From assembly GCA_012797715.1 (NCBI GenBank), contig JAAZOO010000021.1, forward strand, positions 1 through 7,731: a DNA stretch of 7,731 nucleotides, given 5' to 3'. The notes under the pieces are model-generated. The model saw only the letters and a program-made list of their open reading frames with translations, was not told the origin of the DNA and made no database searches. Positions within the stretch are counted from its first letter, which is position 1. Each line of letters opens with the position of its first letter. Both the position numbers and the translations under genes were made by a program. The stretch is from Geobacteraceae bacterium. GTDB lineage: Bacteria > Desulfobacterota > Desulfuromonadia > Geobacterales > Geobacteraceae. This document shows positions 1 through 5,296 of the stretch, piece by piece.

Positions 1-6
1 CTACGC

Positions 7-210
7 TCATTTCACTACAGCCGATACACTCACCCTTTTTGGTTCGGACAGTATCGGCTGTGGCCGCTCCATTTCGCTAAGAGCAGCAACGAAATACGAC
101 AGAGTCGCTCTCTGCGGATACCTCCAACTGCCGGTTTTAGGATCAATGCAGATGGCCTGATGATGCGGGGAAGGGAAGAGTTCCGGGAACGTTTTGACAC
201 GCATCGTCAA
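7..210 (-). CDS. Doubtful short ORF, 67 residues, unknown
   Basis: This open frame on the reverse strand starts with TTG (an ATG lies two codons in, at 204-202) and stops at 9-7. I do not recognise the product. It is polar, with no signal peptide, membrane segment or known motif; the middle has a Trp-Arg-Tyr cluster and the C-terminus is Val/Ser-rich. I see no convincing Shine-Dalgarno sequence before either start. Its 5' end overlaps a good forward promoter (194-222), and its 3' end contains a perfect 11-bp inverted repeat. It could be the remnant of a longer gene, a small divergent gene, or chance. It is listed because it is the only candidate gene in the first 386 bases. Confidence 0.2.
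   Translation of the reverse strand: MTMRVKTFPELFPSPHHQAICIDPKTGSWRYPQRATLSYFVAALSEMERPQPILSEPKRVSVSAVVK
17..61. repeat. 11-bp perfect inverted repeat, 23-nt loop
   Basis: ACAGCCGATAC at 17-27 is the exact reverse complement of GTATCGGCTGT at 51-61. The loop includes a T5 run (36-40) and a small ACC/GGT inner pair. Neither strand has a run of T after the stem, so it is not a normal intrinsic terminator. It could be a protein-binding site or the edge of a mobile sequence. The repeat is certain; its role is unknown. Confidence 0.6.
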
Positions 211-222
211 ATGGGATATGTT
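194..222 (+). promoter_or_regulatory. Sigma70-like promoter upstream of the exporter gene
   Basis: A perfect -35 box TTGACA (194-199) is followed after 17 bases by TATGTT (217-222), four of six matches to the -10 consensus. It faces the LysE-type gene at 387 and would give a leader of about 155 bases. No transcription data are available, so this rests on sequence match and spacing only. Confidence 0.45.
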
Positions 223-373
223 TCCGGAGAATGACGTGCCATATCCCCTCTCCGAGGAGCTCTTCCCATGAAGCCATGCGTTCTCCCATCCGTCGCACTT
301 TCCTCCCTGATTCCGGGAGTCCCCCTCCCCTCCTTCCGCTCCGGGCAGCAGGCGAAGCCGTTGCAGCAGGCAC

Positions 374-386
374 GGGAGGTCCTCCC
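374..386 (+). promoter_or_regulatory. Ribosome-binding site inside a small palindrome
   Basis: The Shine-Dalgarno GGGAGG (374-379) is placed seven bases before the ATG at 387 and decides that start. It lies in a 13-base palindrome, GGGAGG-T-CCTCCC, which ends directly at the ATG. In RNA this would form a five-pair, three-base-loop hairpin hiding the ribosome-binding site. Regulation of translation is an inference. Confidence 0.5.
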
Positions 387-1010
387 ATGACGGCTTCCAC
401 CCTGTTCTATTTTCTCGGCGCGTCCGTCGCCCTCACGATCGCGCCCGGGCCTGACAACACCTTTGTCGTGGCCCAGGGCATTTCCCGGGGAAGGAAGGCA
501 GCCATCGTCACCGCCCTCGGCATGTGCAGCGGGGTCAGCGTCCATACAACGGCCGCGGCCCTCGGCATCTCCGCTCTCCTCTATTCGTCCGCAACGGCGT
601 TCCAGGTACTGAAGTTCGCCGGCGCCGGCTACCTCCTGTTCCTTGCCTGGAAATCACTCAAGGAGGAGCGGATTCTGCTGCCCAGCAGCGTATCGGGCGA
701 GCGGAGCTCCCGGCTCCTTTTCCGGCGGGGGTTTGTCATGAACGTGATCAACCCCAAGGTGGCGCTGTTCTTCCTGGCATTCCTTCCCCAGTTCGTCTCC
801 CCCGGCTCCGGCACCGCTGCGGCCCAGATGTTCATCCTGGGGCTTCTCTTCATGGCCCAGGCAGTGGTTGTCTTCAGTGTCATCGGCTGGCTGTCCGGAA
901 GCATCGGTGATGCCGTGGTGAAAAGGCCCCGCATCGCCCGCTGGTTCGGCCGCCTGAGCGCCGTCGTTTTCGCATCCCTCGGGATTCGGCTCGCCCTGGC
1001 GGAGAGGTAA
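387..1010 (+). CDS. LysE/RhtB-family amino-acid exporter
   Basis: This is an inner-membrane transporter of the LysE/RhtB superfamily, which exports amino acids such as lysine, homoserine or threonine, probably using the proton gradient. At 207 residues it has the usual family length. Visible hallmarks are the first hydrophobic segment (about 5-20) followed by Pro-Gly-Pro-Asp (20-23), a Gly-rich second segment (about 40-66), a third at 73-88, and the conserved block Phe-Arg-Arg-Gly-Phe through Asn-Pro-Lys-Val-Ala-Leu-Phe-Phe (112-130). Two more hydrophobic stretches lie at about 145-170 and 188-204. The frame is open back to an ATG at 231, but that extension is Pro/Ser/Arg-rich and lacks a usable ribosome site; the ATG at 387 has GGGAGG and gives the expected N-terminus. 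The substrate cannot be told from sequence. cheD follows closely on the same strand and may be co-transcribed. Confidence 0.9.
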   Translation: MTASTLFYFLGASVALTIAPGPDNTFVVAQGISRGRKAAIVTALGMCSGVSVHTTAAALGISALLYSSATAFQVLKFAGAGYLLFLAWKSLKEERILLPSSVSGERSSRLLFRRGFVMNVINPKVALFFLAFLPQFVSPGSGTAAAQMFILGLLFMAQAVVVFSVIGWLSGSIGDAVVKRPRIARWFGRLSAVVFASLGIRLALAER

Positions 1011-1024
1011 CGGAGGGGAAGGGG

Positions 1025-1057
1025 ATGGAACAGCTTGCTTGCATGGTGATGATGTGA
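1025..1057 (+). CDS. Possible 10-codon leader ORF before cheD
   Basis: An ATG at 1025 has an excellent ribosome site (GGAGGGG at 1012-1018, eight or so bases upstream) but its frame stops after ten codons (MEQLACMVMM). The stop TGA (1055-1057) overlaps a GTG (1054-1056) that is in the cheD frame, giving a GTGA junction typical of translational coupling. It may be a leader peptide that delivers ribosomes to cheD. Alternatively the true cheD N-terminus lies in this frame and one base has been gained or lost. Conservation would decide. Confidence 0.2.
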   Translation: MEQLACMVMM

Positions 1058-1647
1058 GAACAGAGACGATTGGACCGTATAAACGGGTAATACTCCTGCC
1101 CGGGGAGTTCTTCGTTTCGTCGAAGCCCATCGTTATTTCGACCCTCCTCGGCTCATGTGTTGCCGCGTGCCTCTATGATCCCCACCGGAAGATCATGGGG
1201 ATGAACCATTTCCTGGTAAGCGGAAACATCCGCCTGCCGGCAGCGCCGATCTGCCTTTCCGAGGCGGGGCGTTACGGGATCCACGCCATGGAGCTTCTTA
1301 TCAATGAAATGATGAGGCAGGGGGCGCGGCGAGACACCCTGCGCGCCAAGGTCTTCGGCGGAAGCTCTCTCAGCGGCACGCACGGGCGGTCCGTGTACCG
1401 CGTCGGAGAGAATAACAGCCGGTTTGTCCTGGAGTTCCTGTCATTGGAAAACATACCCATCGATGCGAGCGATCTGGGAGGGACGCACGGGAGGGTGCTC
1501 CATTTCTGTCATGGGGAGTATTCCGTATACGTGCGGAAAATACGGTCCGATCACAACGAGCACCTTGCCAGAAGGGACCGGCAGTGCTGGATCGATGCCC
1601 TGCGAAGGCAGGAGCGCGGAGAGGCTTCGGTGGATCTATGGGGGTAG
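1039..1647 (+). CDS. cheD: CheD chemoreceptor glutamine deamidase
   Basis: CheD deamidates specific glutamines (to glutamate) in methyl-accepting chemotaxis receptors in the cytoplasm and, in many bacteria, partners CheC or CheY. The catalytic set known from Thermotoga CheD is present: Cys40 in the Gly-Ser-Cys-Val-Ala motif, His57 in Met-Asn-His-Phe-Leu, and Thr35. The downstream Lys-Val-Phe-Gly-Gly motif and the Asp-Leu-Gly-Gly-Thr-His-Gly-Arg block are also family hallmarks. The length (about 202 residues) is slightly above the usual 160-200 owing to a polar C-terminal tail. The start is uncertain: TTG at 1039 gives the longest plausible form, while GTG at 1054 overlaps the stop of a short leader ORF with a strong ribosome site. 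No other chemotaxis genes are in the window, so CheD here is separate from a che cluster or at the edge of one. Confidence 0.9.
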   Translation: MHGDDVRTETIGPYKRVILLPGEFFVSSKPIVISTLLGSCVAACLYDPHRKIMGMNHFLVSGNIRLPAAPICLSEAGRYGIHAMELLINEMMRQGARRDTLRAKVFGGSSLSGTHGRSVYRVGENNSRFVLEFLSLENIPIDASDLGGTHGRVLHFCHGEYSVYVRKIRSDHNEHLARRDRQCWIDALRRQERGEASVDLWG

Positions 1648-1652
1648 GGGAT

Positions 1653-1732
1653 GTCCCTTCCCGCGGGCACGGCCCCTTTTTGAGGAACAAGGGACGGCTC
1701 GTTCCTGCTCCCGACACGTTCCGTGCCGTCCC
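1653..1732. repeat. Overlapping, mutually exclusive inverted repeats
   Basis: GTCCCTT (1653-1659) pairs perfectly with AAGGGAC (1689-1695). GGGACGGC (1691-1698) pairs perfectly with GCCGTCCC (1725-1732). A third pair, AGGAAC (1683-1688) with GTTCCT (1701-1706), sits across them. Because the first two share bases 1691-1695 they cannot form together. The pairings are seen directly; whether they fold or matter is not known. Confidence 0.45.
1665..1681 (+). terminator. Weak intrinsic terminator candidate after cheD
   Basis: GGGC (1665-1668), loop ACG, GCCC (1672-1675) and then C plus T5 (1677-1681) begin 17 bases after the cheD stop. The four-pair stem is short for a terminator, though an outer AGGGG/CCCCT pairing (1646-1650 with 1673-1677) is an alternative. 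The position is right; the strength is doubtful. Confidence 0.3.
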
Positions 1733-1867
1733 TGCCCCTGCCTCCCCTGTCTCCGCCGCTGTAACCGAACGCCGGGGCCATGGGAGCCAGCGGGACAATC
1801 GTCCTTGAATCTCTTCCCATAGCACCATCTCCATACGGTTCTTCTCATGCCACGTCTCTCCCGCACC

Positions 1868-1893
1868 CCCTTTGCCAGGCTCGGGGCGAAGGG
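1868..1893. repeat. 9-bp hairpin in a C-rich segment
   Basis: CCCTTTGCC (1868-1876) pairs with GGCGAAGGG (1885-1893) with one G-T wobble and an eight-base loop. The flanking C-rich context is similar in style to the inverted repeats around the DUF559 gene at 5251-5684, so it may be a decayed relative. It is not followed by a T run. Confidence 0.4.
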
Positions 1894-1986
1894 AGGCACC
1901 ATGCCGCTACTCCCATCGTGCGGAGCCTTTCGAAGCCCCGTCCGGTAAAAAGCCGGTTTCTCCTGTCCTCCTGCTGCGGTCGCGTC

Positions 1987-2015
1987 TTGACATCTTCCCG
2001 TTCCCCTGGTACGTT
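1987..2015 (+). promoter_or_regulatory. Candidate lexA promoter
   Basis: A perfect -35 box TTGACA (1987-1992) is followed after 17 bases by the poor -10 TACGTT (2010-2015). A better -10-like hexamer, TATCAT (2015-2020), has a 22-base spacer from it, which is too long. The region faces lexA at 2046 and overlaps a candidate operator. A second TTGACA at 2021-2026 is too close to the gene to act as its -35. Confidence 0.35.
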
Positions 2016-2028
2016 ATCATTTGACAAC
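2013..2028. promoter_or_regulatory. Candidate LexA operator (imperfect dyad)
   Basis: GTTATC-ATTT-GACAAC is an inverted repeat with five of six bases matching in each arm. It lies across the likely -10 region and 17 bases before the lexA ATG, where an autoregulatory LexA site is expected. It does not match the E. coli box (CTGT-N8-ACAG), but LexA sites differ between phyla. I see no second copy in this window. Confidence 0.3.
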
Positions 2029-2045
2029 ATATTGCGGAGATCACC

Positions 2046-2651
2046 ATGGAAGAGCTCACTCCCCGCCAGCGGCAGGTGCTGGCATTCGTCACCGGATTTA
2101 TCGACGCCAACGGCTACCCGCCGACCCTGCGGGAGATCGCCCGCCATCTCGAGGTAAACGGCACCCTCGGGGTGATGCGGCATCTGGACGCCCTGGAGAG
2201 GAAGGGGTATCTGACCAAGACCGCCAACAGTTCCCGGGGGATCGTGCCCGCCGGCCGCACCTCCTCGGTCTCCCTTCCCATCGTCGGCGTCGTGCGGGCC
2301 GGGCTCCCCGAGCCGGCGGTGGAGGATATAGAGGGATTCTTCGCCATCGACTCCTCCCAGCTCCGCTCGGGAGGCTCCTTTTTCCTTCGGGTGAAGGGGG
2401 ACTCCATGATCGGCGCCTCCATCCTGGAGGGGGACCTGGCCCTGGTCCGGCCCCAGCCTTCGGCCGAGAACCGGGACATCGTGGTGGCCATGGTGGACGG
2501 CGAGGCAACGCTGAAGCGCTTCTTCAGGGACAAGGGCCGAATCCGGCTCCAAGCCGCCAACCCCAACTACGACGACATCATCGTGCGGCCGGGCAAGGGC
2601 GACGTGACCATCATCGGCAAGGTGGTCGGCATCTACCGCCCCCTGGAGTGA
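2046..2651 (+). CDS. lexA: LexA SOS-response repressor
   Basis: LexA represses DNA-damage genes and cleaves itself when stimulated by RecA filaments. The 201-residue protein has the full layout: a winged-helix DNA-binding domain (1-68, with Leu-Thr-Pro-Arg-Gln, Gly-Tyr-Pro-Pro-Thr and Arg-Glu-Ile-Ala) and a C-terminal S24-type peptidase domain. The Ala85-Gly86 scissile bond and the Ser120 (Gly-Asp-Ser-Met) / Lys157 (Ala-Thr-Leu-Lys-Arg) dyad each sit one residue later than in E. coli LexA. The recognition-helix segment (about 38-46, Val-Asn-Gly-Thr-Leu-Gly-Val-Met-Arg) is unlike the E. coli Ser-Pro-Asn-Ala-Ala-Glu-Glu, so a different operator is expected. The start is set by GGAG (2036-2039) six bases before ATG. 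A dyad over the promoter suggests autoregulation. A small unknown gene follows after three bases and is surely co-transcribed. Confidence 0.95.
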   Translation: MEELTPRQRQVLAFVTGFIDANGYPPTLREIARHLEVNGTLGVMRHLDALERKGYLTKTANSSRGIVPAGRTSSVSLPIVGVVRAGLPEPAVEDIEGFFAIDSSQLRSGGSFFLRVKGDSMIGASILEGDLALVRPQPSAENRDIVVAMVDGEATLKRFFRDKGRIRLQAANPNYDDIIVRPGKGDVTIIGKVVGIYRPLE

Positions 2652-2654
2652 GCC

Positions 2655-2900
2655 ATGGAGCGGATCCGGGAACCGGTCAGGGTGGCAGCTATCTTCAACC
2701 CCGGCGGGAGGATCCGGCCGGTCTGGTTCGACTGGAAGCGGAAGAAGCATACCGTCCTGGAGACCACCTACACCTGGCAGGAGAAGTCGGGCGATACCAT
2801 GCTCCTCCACTTCGCCGTGGCCGACGGCGAGGCCCTCTACGAGCTGGTGTACGACACCCGGGAGCAGAGCTGGCTGCTGCACGGGGTGGAGGCGGGGTAG
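2655..2900 (+). CDS. Small protein of unknown function coupled to lexA
   Basis: I do not firmly recognise this 81-residue protein. It begins three bases after the lexA stop, with GGAG (2645-2648) inside the lexA 3' end as ribosome site, so it is co-transcribed and probably translationally coupled. It has no signal peptide or membrane segment. The sequence alternates short beta-like stretches rich in aromatic and basic residues: Pro-Val-Trp-Phe-Asp-Trp-Lys-Arg-Lys-Lys at 22-31, Thr-Tyr-Thr-Trp at 38-41, Leu-Tyr-Glu-Leu-Val-Tyr-Asp at 61-67, and Ser-Trp-Leu-Leu near the end. This layout (a strand with Trp, a basic turn, then a Tyr-Glu-Leu-x-Tyr-Asp strand) loosely recalls the DUF6504-type small proteins found near translesion-polymerase genes; that is a weak impression. 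Its position suggests a DNA-damage role, which is inference. Confidence 0.8.
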   Translation: MERIREPVRVAAIFNPGGRIRPVWFDWKRKKHTVLETTYTWQEKSGDTMLLHFAVADGEALYELVYDTREQSWLLHGVEAG

Positions 2901-2941
2901 AGGCAGAATAAATCTTGGCGTGATACCCGGCAAAGATTGGT

Positions 2942-2963
2942 GTATAACCATACTATTCCGTAT
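2942..2963. promoter_or_regulatory. Possible hepT -10 box and operator
   Basis: The 74-base gap before hepT is AT-richer than its surroundings. It holds TATAAC (2943-2948, five of six matches to a -10 box) but no good -35 at proper spacing. Alternating GTAT (2942-2945), ATAC (2950-2953) and GTAT (2960-2963) make two overlapping short dyads, a layout that would suit autoregulation by the toxin-antitoxin pair. The ribosome site AGGAG is at 2965-2969. Confidence 0.25.
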
Positions 2964-2974
2964 CAGGAGCGCGC

Positions 2975-3397
2975 ATGATGAACAATCAAGACATCCGATG
3001 GCGGCAGCGTTTCAGCCATTATCAAAAGGCGCTTCTGCAACTGAGCAACGCGGTTGAACTCAGCCGCCAGCGTCCCCTGCCGGAGCTTGAAGTACAAGGG
3101 CTGATCCAGGCATTCGAGTTCACCCATGAGCTGGCATGGAACGTCATGAAGGATTACTTTGAATATCAGGGGAATACTTCGATCACCGGCTCGCGCGATG
3201 CTACTCGTGAAGCGTTTCGGAGAAATCTGATCATCGACGGCGAAGGGTGGATGGAAATGATTCAAAGCCGGAACCAGACTTCACATGCCTACAACCGGGA
3301 AATTGCCCGGGAAATATCGGAGAAGGTGACCGATGTTTATCATGGGTTGTTCATGGCCTTTGAAAACAGAATGCAGGATTTGAAAAATGCCGACTGA
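2975..3397 (+). CDS. hepT: HepT-like toxin, HI0074 family (HEPN RNase)
   Basis: This is the toxin half of a HepT/MntA type toxin-antitoxin pair: an all-helical HEPN protein of the HI0074 'nucleotidyltransferase substrate-binding' family. HEPN toxins act as RNases through an Arg-x4-His-x-Tyr motif; here it is intact as Arg99, His104 and Tyr106. In the Shewanella system the motif Tyr is the residue modified with AMP by MntA, which blocks toxicity. The length (140 residues) is normal for the family. Two adjacent ATG codons (2975 and 2978) could start it; AGGAG at 2965-2969 serves either. It overlaps the partner gene by 11 bases, as is usual. Base composition is AT-richer than in lexA or the jet genes, which suggests separate acquisition. 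Confidence 0.88.
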   Translation: MMNNQDIRWRQRFSHYQKALLQLSNAVELSRQRPLPELEVQGLIQAFEFTHELAWNVMKDYFEYQGNTSITGSRDATREAFRRNLIIDGEGWMEMIQSRNQTSHAYNREIAREISEKVTDVYHGLFMAFENRMQDLKNAD

Positions 3398-3758
3398 CGA
3401 CGCGGGGGCGAGATTCGGCCTTAAACGAGCTACCATCGATAAGATAAACGGTGTGTTTTCCGCCCATCCGCACGTAGAAAACGTGATACTCTACGGCTCC
3501 CGCGCCAAAGGGAATTATCGTAACAGCTCCGACATCGATCTCACCATCGAGGGTGTAGCCGTTACGCTTTCCGAGTTGCTGAAGCTGGAAAGCGAACTGG
3601 ACGATCTGTTGTTACCCTACAAGATAGACCTTTCCCTGTTGCATCGCATTGATGACCCCGACCTCCTTGACCATATCCGGCGTATTGGCGTAATCTTCTA
3701 TGAAAAACGGGGAAGCGCCGACCAGTCGACGGATTCGCCGCCCCGTCAGTTGAAGTGA
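3387..3758 (+). CDS. mntA: MntA-like nucleotidyltransferase antitoxin, HI0073 type
   Basis: This is a minimal nucleotidyltransferase of the polymerase-beta fold. In studied HepT/MntA pairs the enzyme neutralises HepT by transferring AMP units to its active-site Tyr. The signature Gly-Ser-x10-Asp-x-Asp is complete: Gly37-Ser38, Asp49, Asp51, with a third acidic residue, Asp81, in Lys-Ile-Asp-Leu. The ATG at 3387 lies inside the end of hepT, so the two are translationally coupled. The recognisable domain ends near Phe104-Tyr105; the last 15 or so residues (109-123) are polar, Ser/Pro-rich and may be a read-through tail created where the module joined the jet operon. Its TGA (3756-3758) is followed at once by the jetA ATG, so Wadjet is likely to be read from the same transcript. 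Confidence 0.88.
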   Translation: MPTDDAGARFGLKRATIDKINGVFSAHPHVENVILYGSRAKGNYRNSSDIDLTIEGVAVTLSELLKLESELDDLLLPYKIDLSLLHRIDDPDLLDHIRRIGVIFYEKRGSADQSTDSPPRQLK

Positions 3759-5195
3759 ATGGATCACGACTACCTGGAAAAACTGAAGCAGAACCACCCG
3801 ACGCTGCGGCTCCTGGCCGCCGACAACGCCCCCCTGATCATCAGCTTCCTTTTCCTCGCCTTCATCCAGCCCAACCGCCGTTCCCTGCCCCAGGCCGAGA
3901 TCACCTCCCGCCTGGACGACTACCTCTTCCACCTGCGGGAGATCCACGGGGAAGAAAAGTATCCCAGGTCGGCCCGCCAGTACCTGGAGGACTGGGCCGG
4001 CGGCAGAACGCCTTTCCTGCGCAAATACTACACGAGCCTTGGGGACGAGCCGGAATTCGACCTCACCCCCGCCACCGAGAAGGCGGTGGAATGGCTGCAA
4101 AGCCTGGAGGAGCGCCAGTTCATCGGTACGGAATCGCGCCTTTTGACGGTGTTCAATCTTCTCAAGGAGCTGGTGAGGAAGACCAGCCTGGACCCGGAGG
4201 AACGCATCGCCGAGCTGGAGCGAAGAAAAGGGGAGATCGACGCCGAGATCGAGCGGCTGCGGCTCGGGATCGTGGAGACCTACGAGCCGACCCAGGTGAA
4301 GGAGCGCTTCTTCCAGGTGGAGGAGACGGCCCGGCGGCTTTTGGCCGATTTCCGCCAGGTGGAGTACAACTTCCGCGCCCTGGACCGGGAGATCCGGGAG
4401 CGGATCGCGGTGAGCGACCTCCCCAAGGGGCGGCTCCTGGACGAGATCTTCACCGAGCAGGACGCCATCCGGGACTCGGACCAGGGGAAGAGCTTCCAGG
4501 CCTTCTGGGAGTTCCTGATGTCGGCCCCGCGCCAGGAGGAGCTGGCCGAGCTGCTGGAGGCGGTCTACGGCCTGGAGGCGATCCGCTCCCTCAATCCCGA
4601 CCCCTTCCTGGCCGGGATCAAGTTCGCCCTGATGGATGCCGGGGAAAAGGTGTACAAGACCAACTCCCTGCTGGTGGAGCAGCTGCGCAAGTACCTGGAC
4701 GAGCAGGGATACCTGGAGAACCGGCGCATCATGGAGCTGGTCAGGGGGATCGAGAAGAAGGCGGTGGAGATCAAGGACGCGCCTCCTACTGAGCGGGACT
4801 TCGCCTTCCTGGACGACACCCGTCCCGACCTGGAGCTGGTGATGGCCCGTGGCCTGTTCGTCCCGCCCAGGAGCGTGGCCATCGGCGATTCCAGGGTGAC
4901 CGTGGGAGAGGCCGATATTGAGGTGGACGCACTCTATCGCCGGAACTTCGTCAACGAGGCCGAGCTGCGGGGGAATATCCGCCAGGCCCTCCAGACCCGT
5001 CCCCAGATTACCCTGTCGGCTCTGGCCGAACTCTTTCCCATCCGCAAGGGGCTGGCCGAGGTGGTGACCTACCTGGAGCTGGCCCACAAGGAGGGGGCGC
5101 TGGTGGCGGACGATATCGAGGAGCAGCTGGCCTTTTCCAACGAGGGCGGAGAGGTGCGGCACGTTTCGCTCCCGAGGGTTATTTTTGTGAGATAG
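3759..5195 (+). CDS. jetA: JetA, Wadjet kleisin-like subunit (DUF3375)
   Basis: JetA is the MukF/kleisin-like subunit of Wadjet, an SMC complex that recognises, extrudes and, with JetD, cuts circular plasmids. The 478 residues match DUF3375: the N-terminal block Leu-Leu-Ala-Ala-Asp-Asn-Ala-Pro-Leu-Ile-Ile-Ser-Phe-Leu (18-31) is characteristic, followed by winged-helix-like segments, a charged coiled-coil stretch (about 146-170, Glu-Arg-Ile-Ala-Glu-Leu-Glu-Arg-Arg-Lys), a long helical middle and a C-terminal winged-helix-like region ending Val-Ile-Phe-Val-Arg. The ATG directly follows the mntA stop with only a weak GAAGTG as ribosome site, so translation may depend on coupling. TTGACC (3667-3672) with TAATCT 18 bases on could be an internal promoter, but the match is poor. 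jetB normally follows directly; here a DUF559 element intervenes. Confidence 0.93.
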   Translation: MDHDYLEKLKQNHPTLRLLAADNAPLIISFLFLAFIQPNRRSLPQAEITSRLDDYLFHLREIHGEEKYPRSARQYLEDWAGGRTPFLRKYYTSLGDEPEFDLTPATEKAVEWLQSLEERQFIGTESRLLTVFNLLKELVRKTSLDPEERIAELERRKGEIDAEIERLRLGIVETYEPTQVKERFFQVEETARRLLADFRQVEYNFRALDREIRERIAVSDLPKGRLLDEIFTEQDAIRDSDQGKSFQAFWEFLMSAPRQEELAELLEAVYGLEAIRSLNPDPFLAGIKFALMDAGEKVYKTNSLLVEQLRKYLDEQGYLENRRIMELVRGIEKKAVEIKDAPPTERDFAFLDDTRPDLELVMARGLFVPPRSVAIGDSRVTVGEADIEVDALYRRNFVNEAELRGNIRQALQTRPQITLSALAELFPIRKGLAEVVTYLELAHKEGALVADDIEEQLAFSNEGGEVRHVSLPRVIFVR

Positions 5196-5250
5196 TTTCC
5201 GTTTGGAGCTTCCGGTACTGGAGATAGAACGTTCGAGAGTAGGTTTTGAT

Positions 5251-5294
5251 CCCCCCTCCCTTGGCGGGAGGGGGTCAGGGGGTGGGGGAAGCCG
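5251..5294 (+). repeat. Left inverted repeat, REP-like hairpin
   Basis: CCCCCTCCC (5252-5260), loop TTGGC, GGGAGGGGG (5266-5274) is a perfect nine-pair hairpin. A tail of two G5 runs, AA and GCCG (5278-5294) continues toward the gene. The G-rich tail ending GGGGGAA (5284-5290) sits just before the DUF559 ATG at 5297 and serves as its ribosome-binding site. Confidence 0.85.
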
Positions 5295-5296
5295 GC

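Larger units (their letters stand above)
1648..2045. other. Non-coding gap between cheD and lexA
   Basis: No convincing gene lies in these 398 bases; the short frames crossing it are low-complexity Pro/Arg/Gly translations of C-rich DNA without ribosome sites. It contains a weak terminator after cheD, a cluster of competing inverted repeats (1653-1732), a C-rich tract (about 1725-1760), a 9-bp hairpin (1868-1893), and the lexA promoter/operator region near its end. Confidence 0.6.

Noticed and set aside
231..386. 52-residue N-terminal extension of the LysE-type exporter
   Set aside because: Its ATG has GGAG only one base away, the translation is Pro/Ser/Arg-rich and unlike a transporter N-terminus, and a well-placed ribosome site exists for the ATG at 387.
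1941..1955. CCGG-TAAAAAG-CCGG small stem before lexA as a terminator
   Set aside because: Only four pairs and not followed by a T tract long enough to act as an intrinsic terminator.
1845..2951. 368-codon reverse-strand open frame opposite lexA
   Set aside because: A shadow of lexA and the small gene after it; low-complexity His/Gly/Leu/Pro translation with no recognisable domain, while the forward proteins are clear family members.
3667..3696. TTGACC-N18-TAATCT as a jetA promoter inside mntA
   Set aside because: The -10 match is poor and the hexamers lie within conserved coding sequence; the zero-base mntA-jetA junction points to read-through.
5246..5296. TTG start 17 codons before the DUF559 ATG
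   Set aside because: Those codons are the left inverted repeat itself (Pro/Gly-rich), no ribosome site precedes the TTG, and the protein family begins near the ATG.
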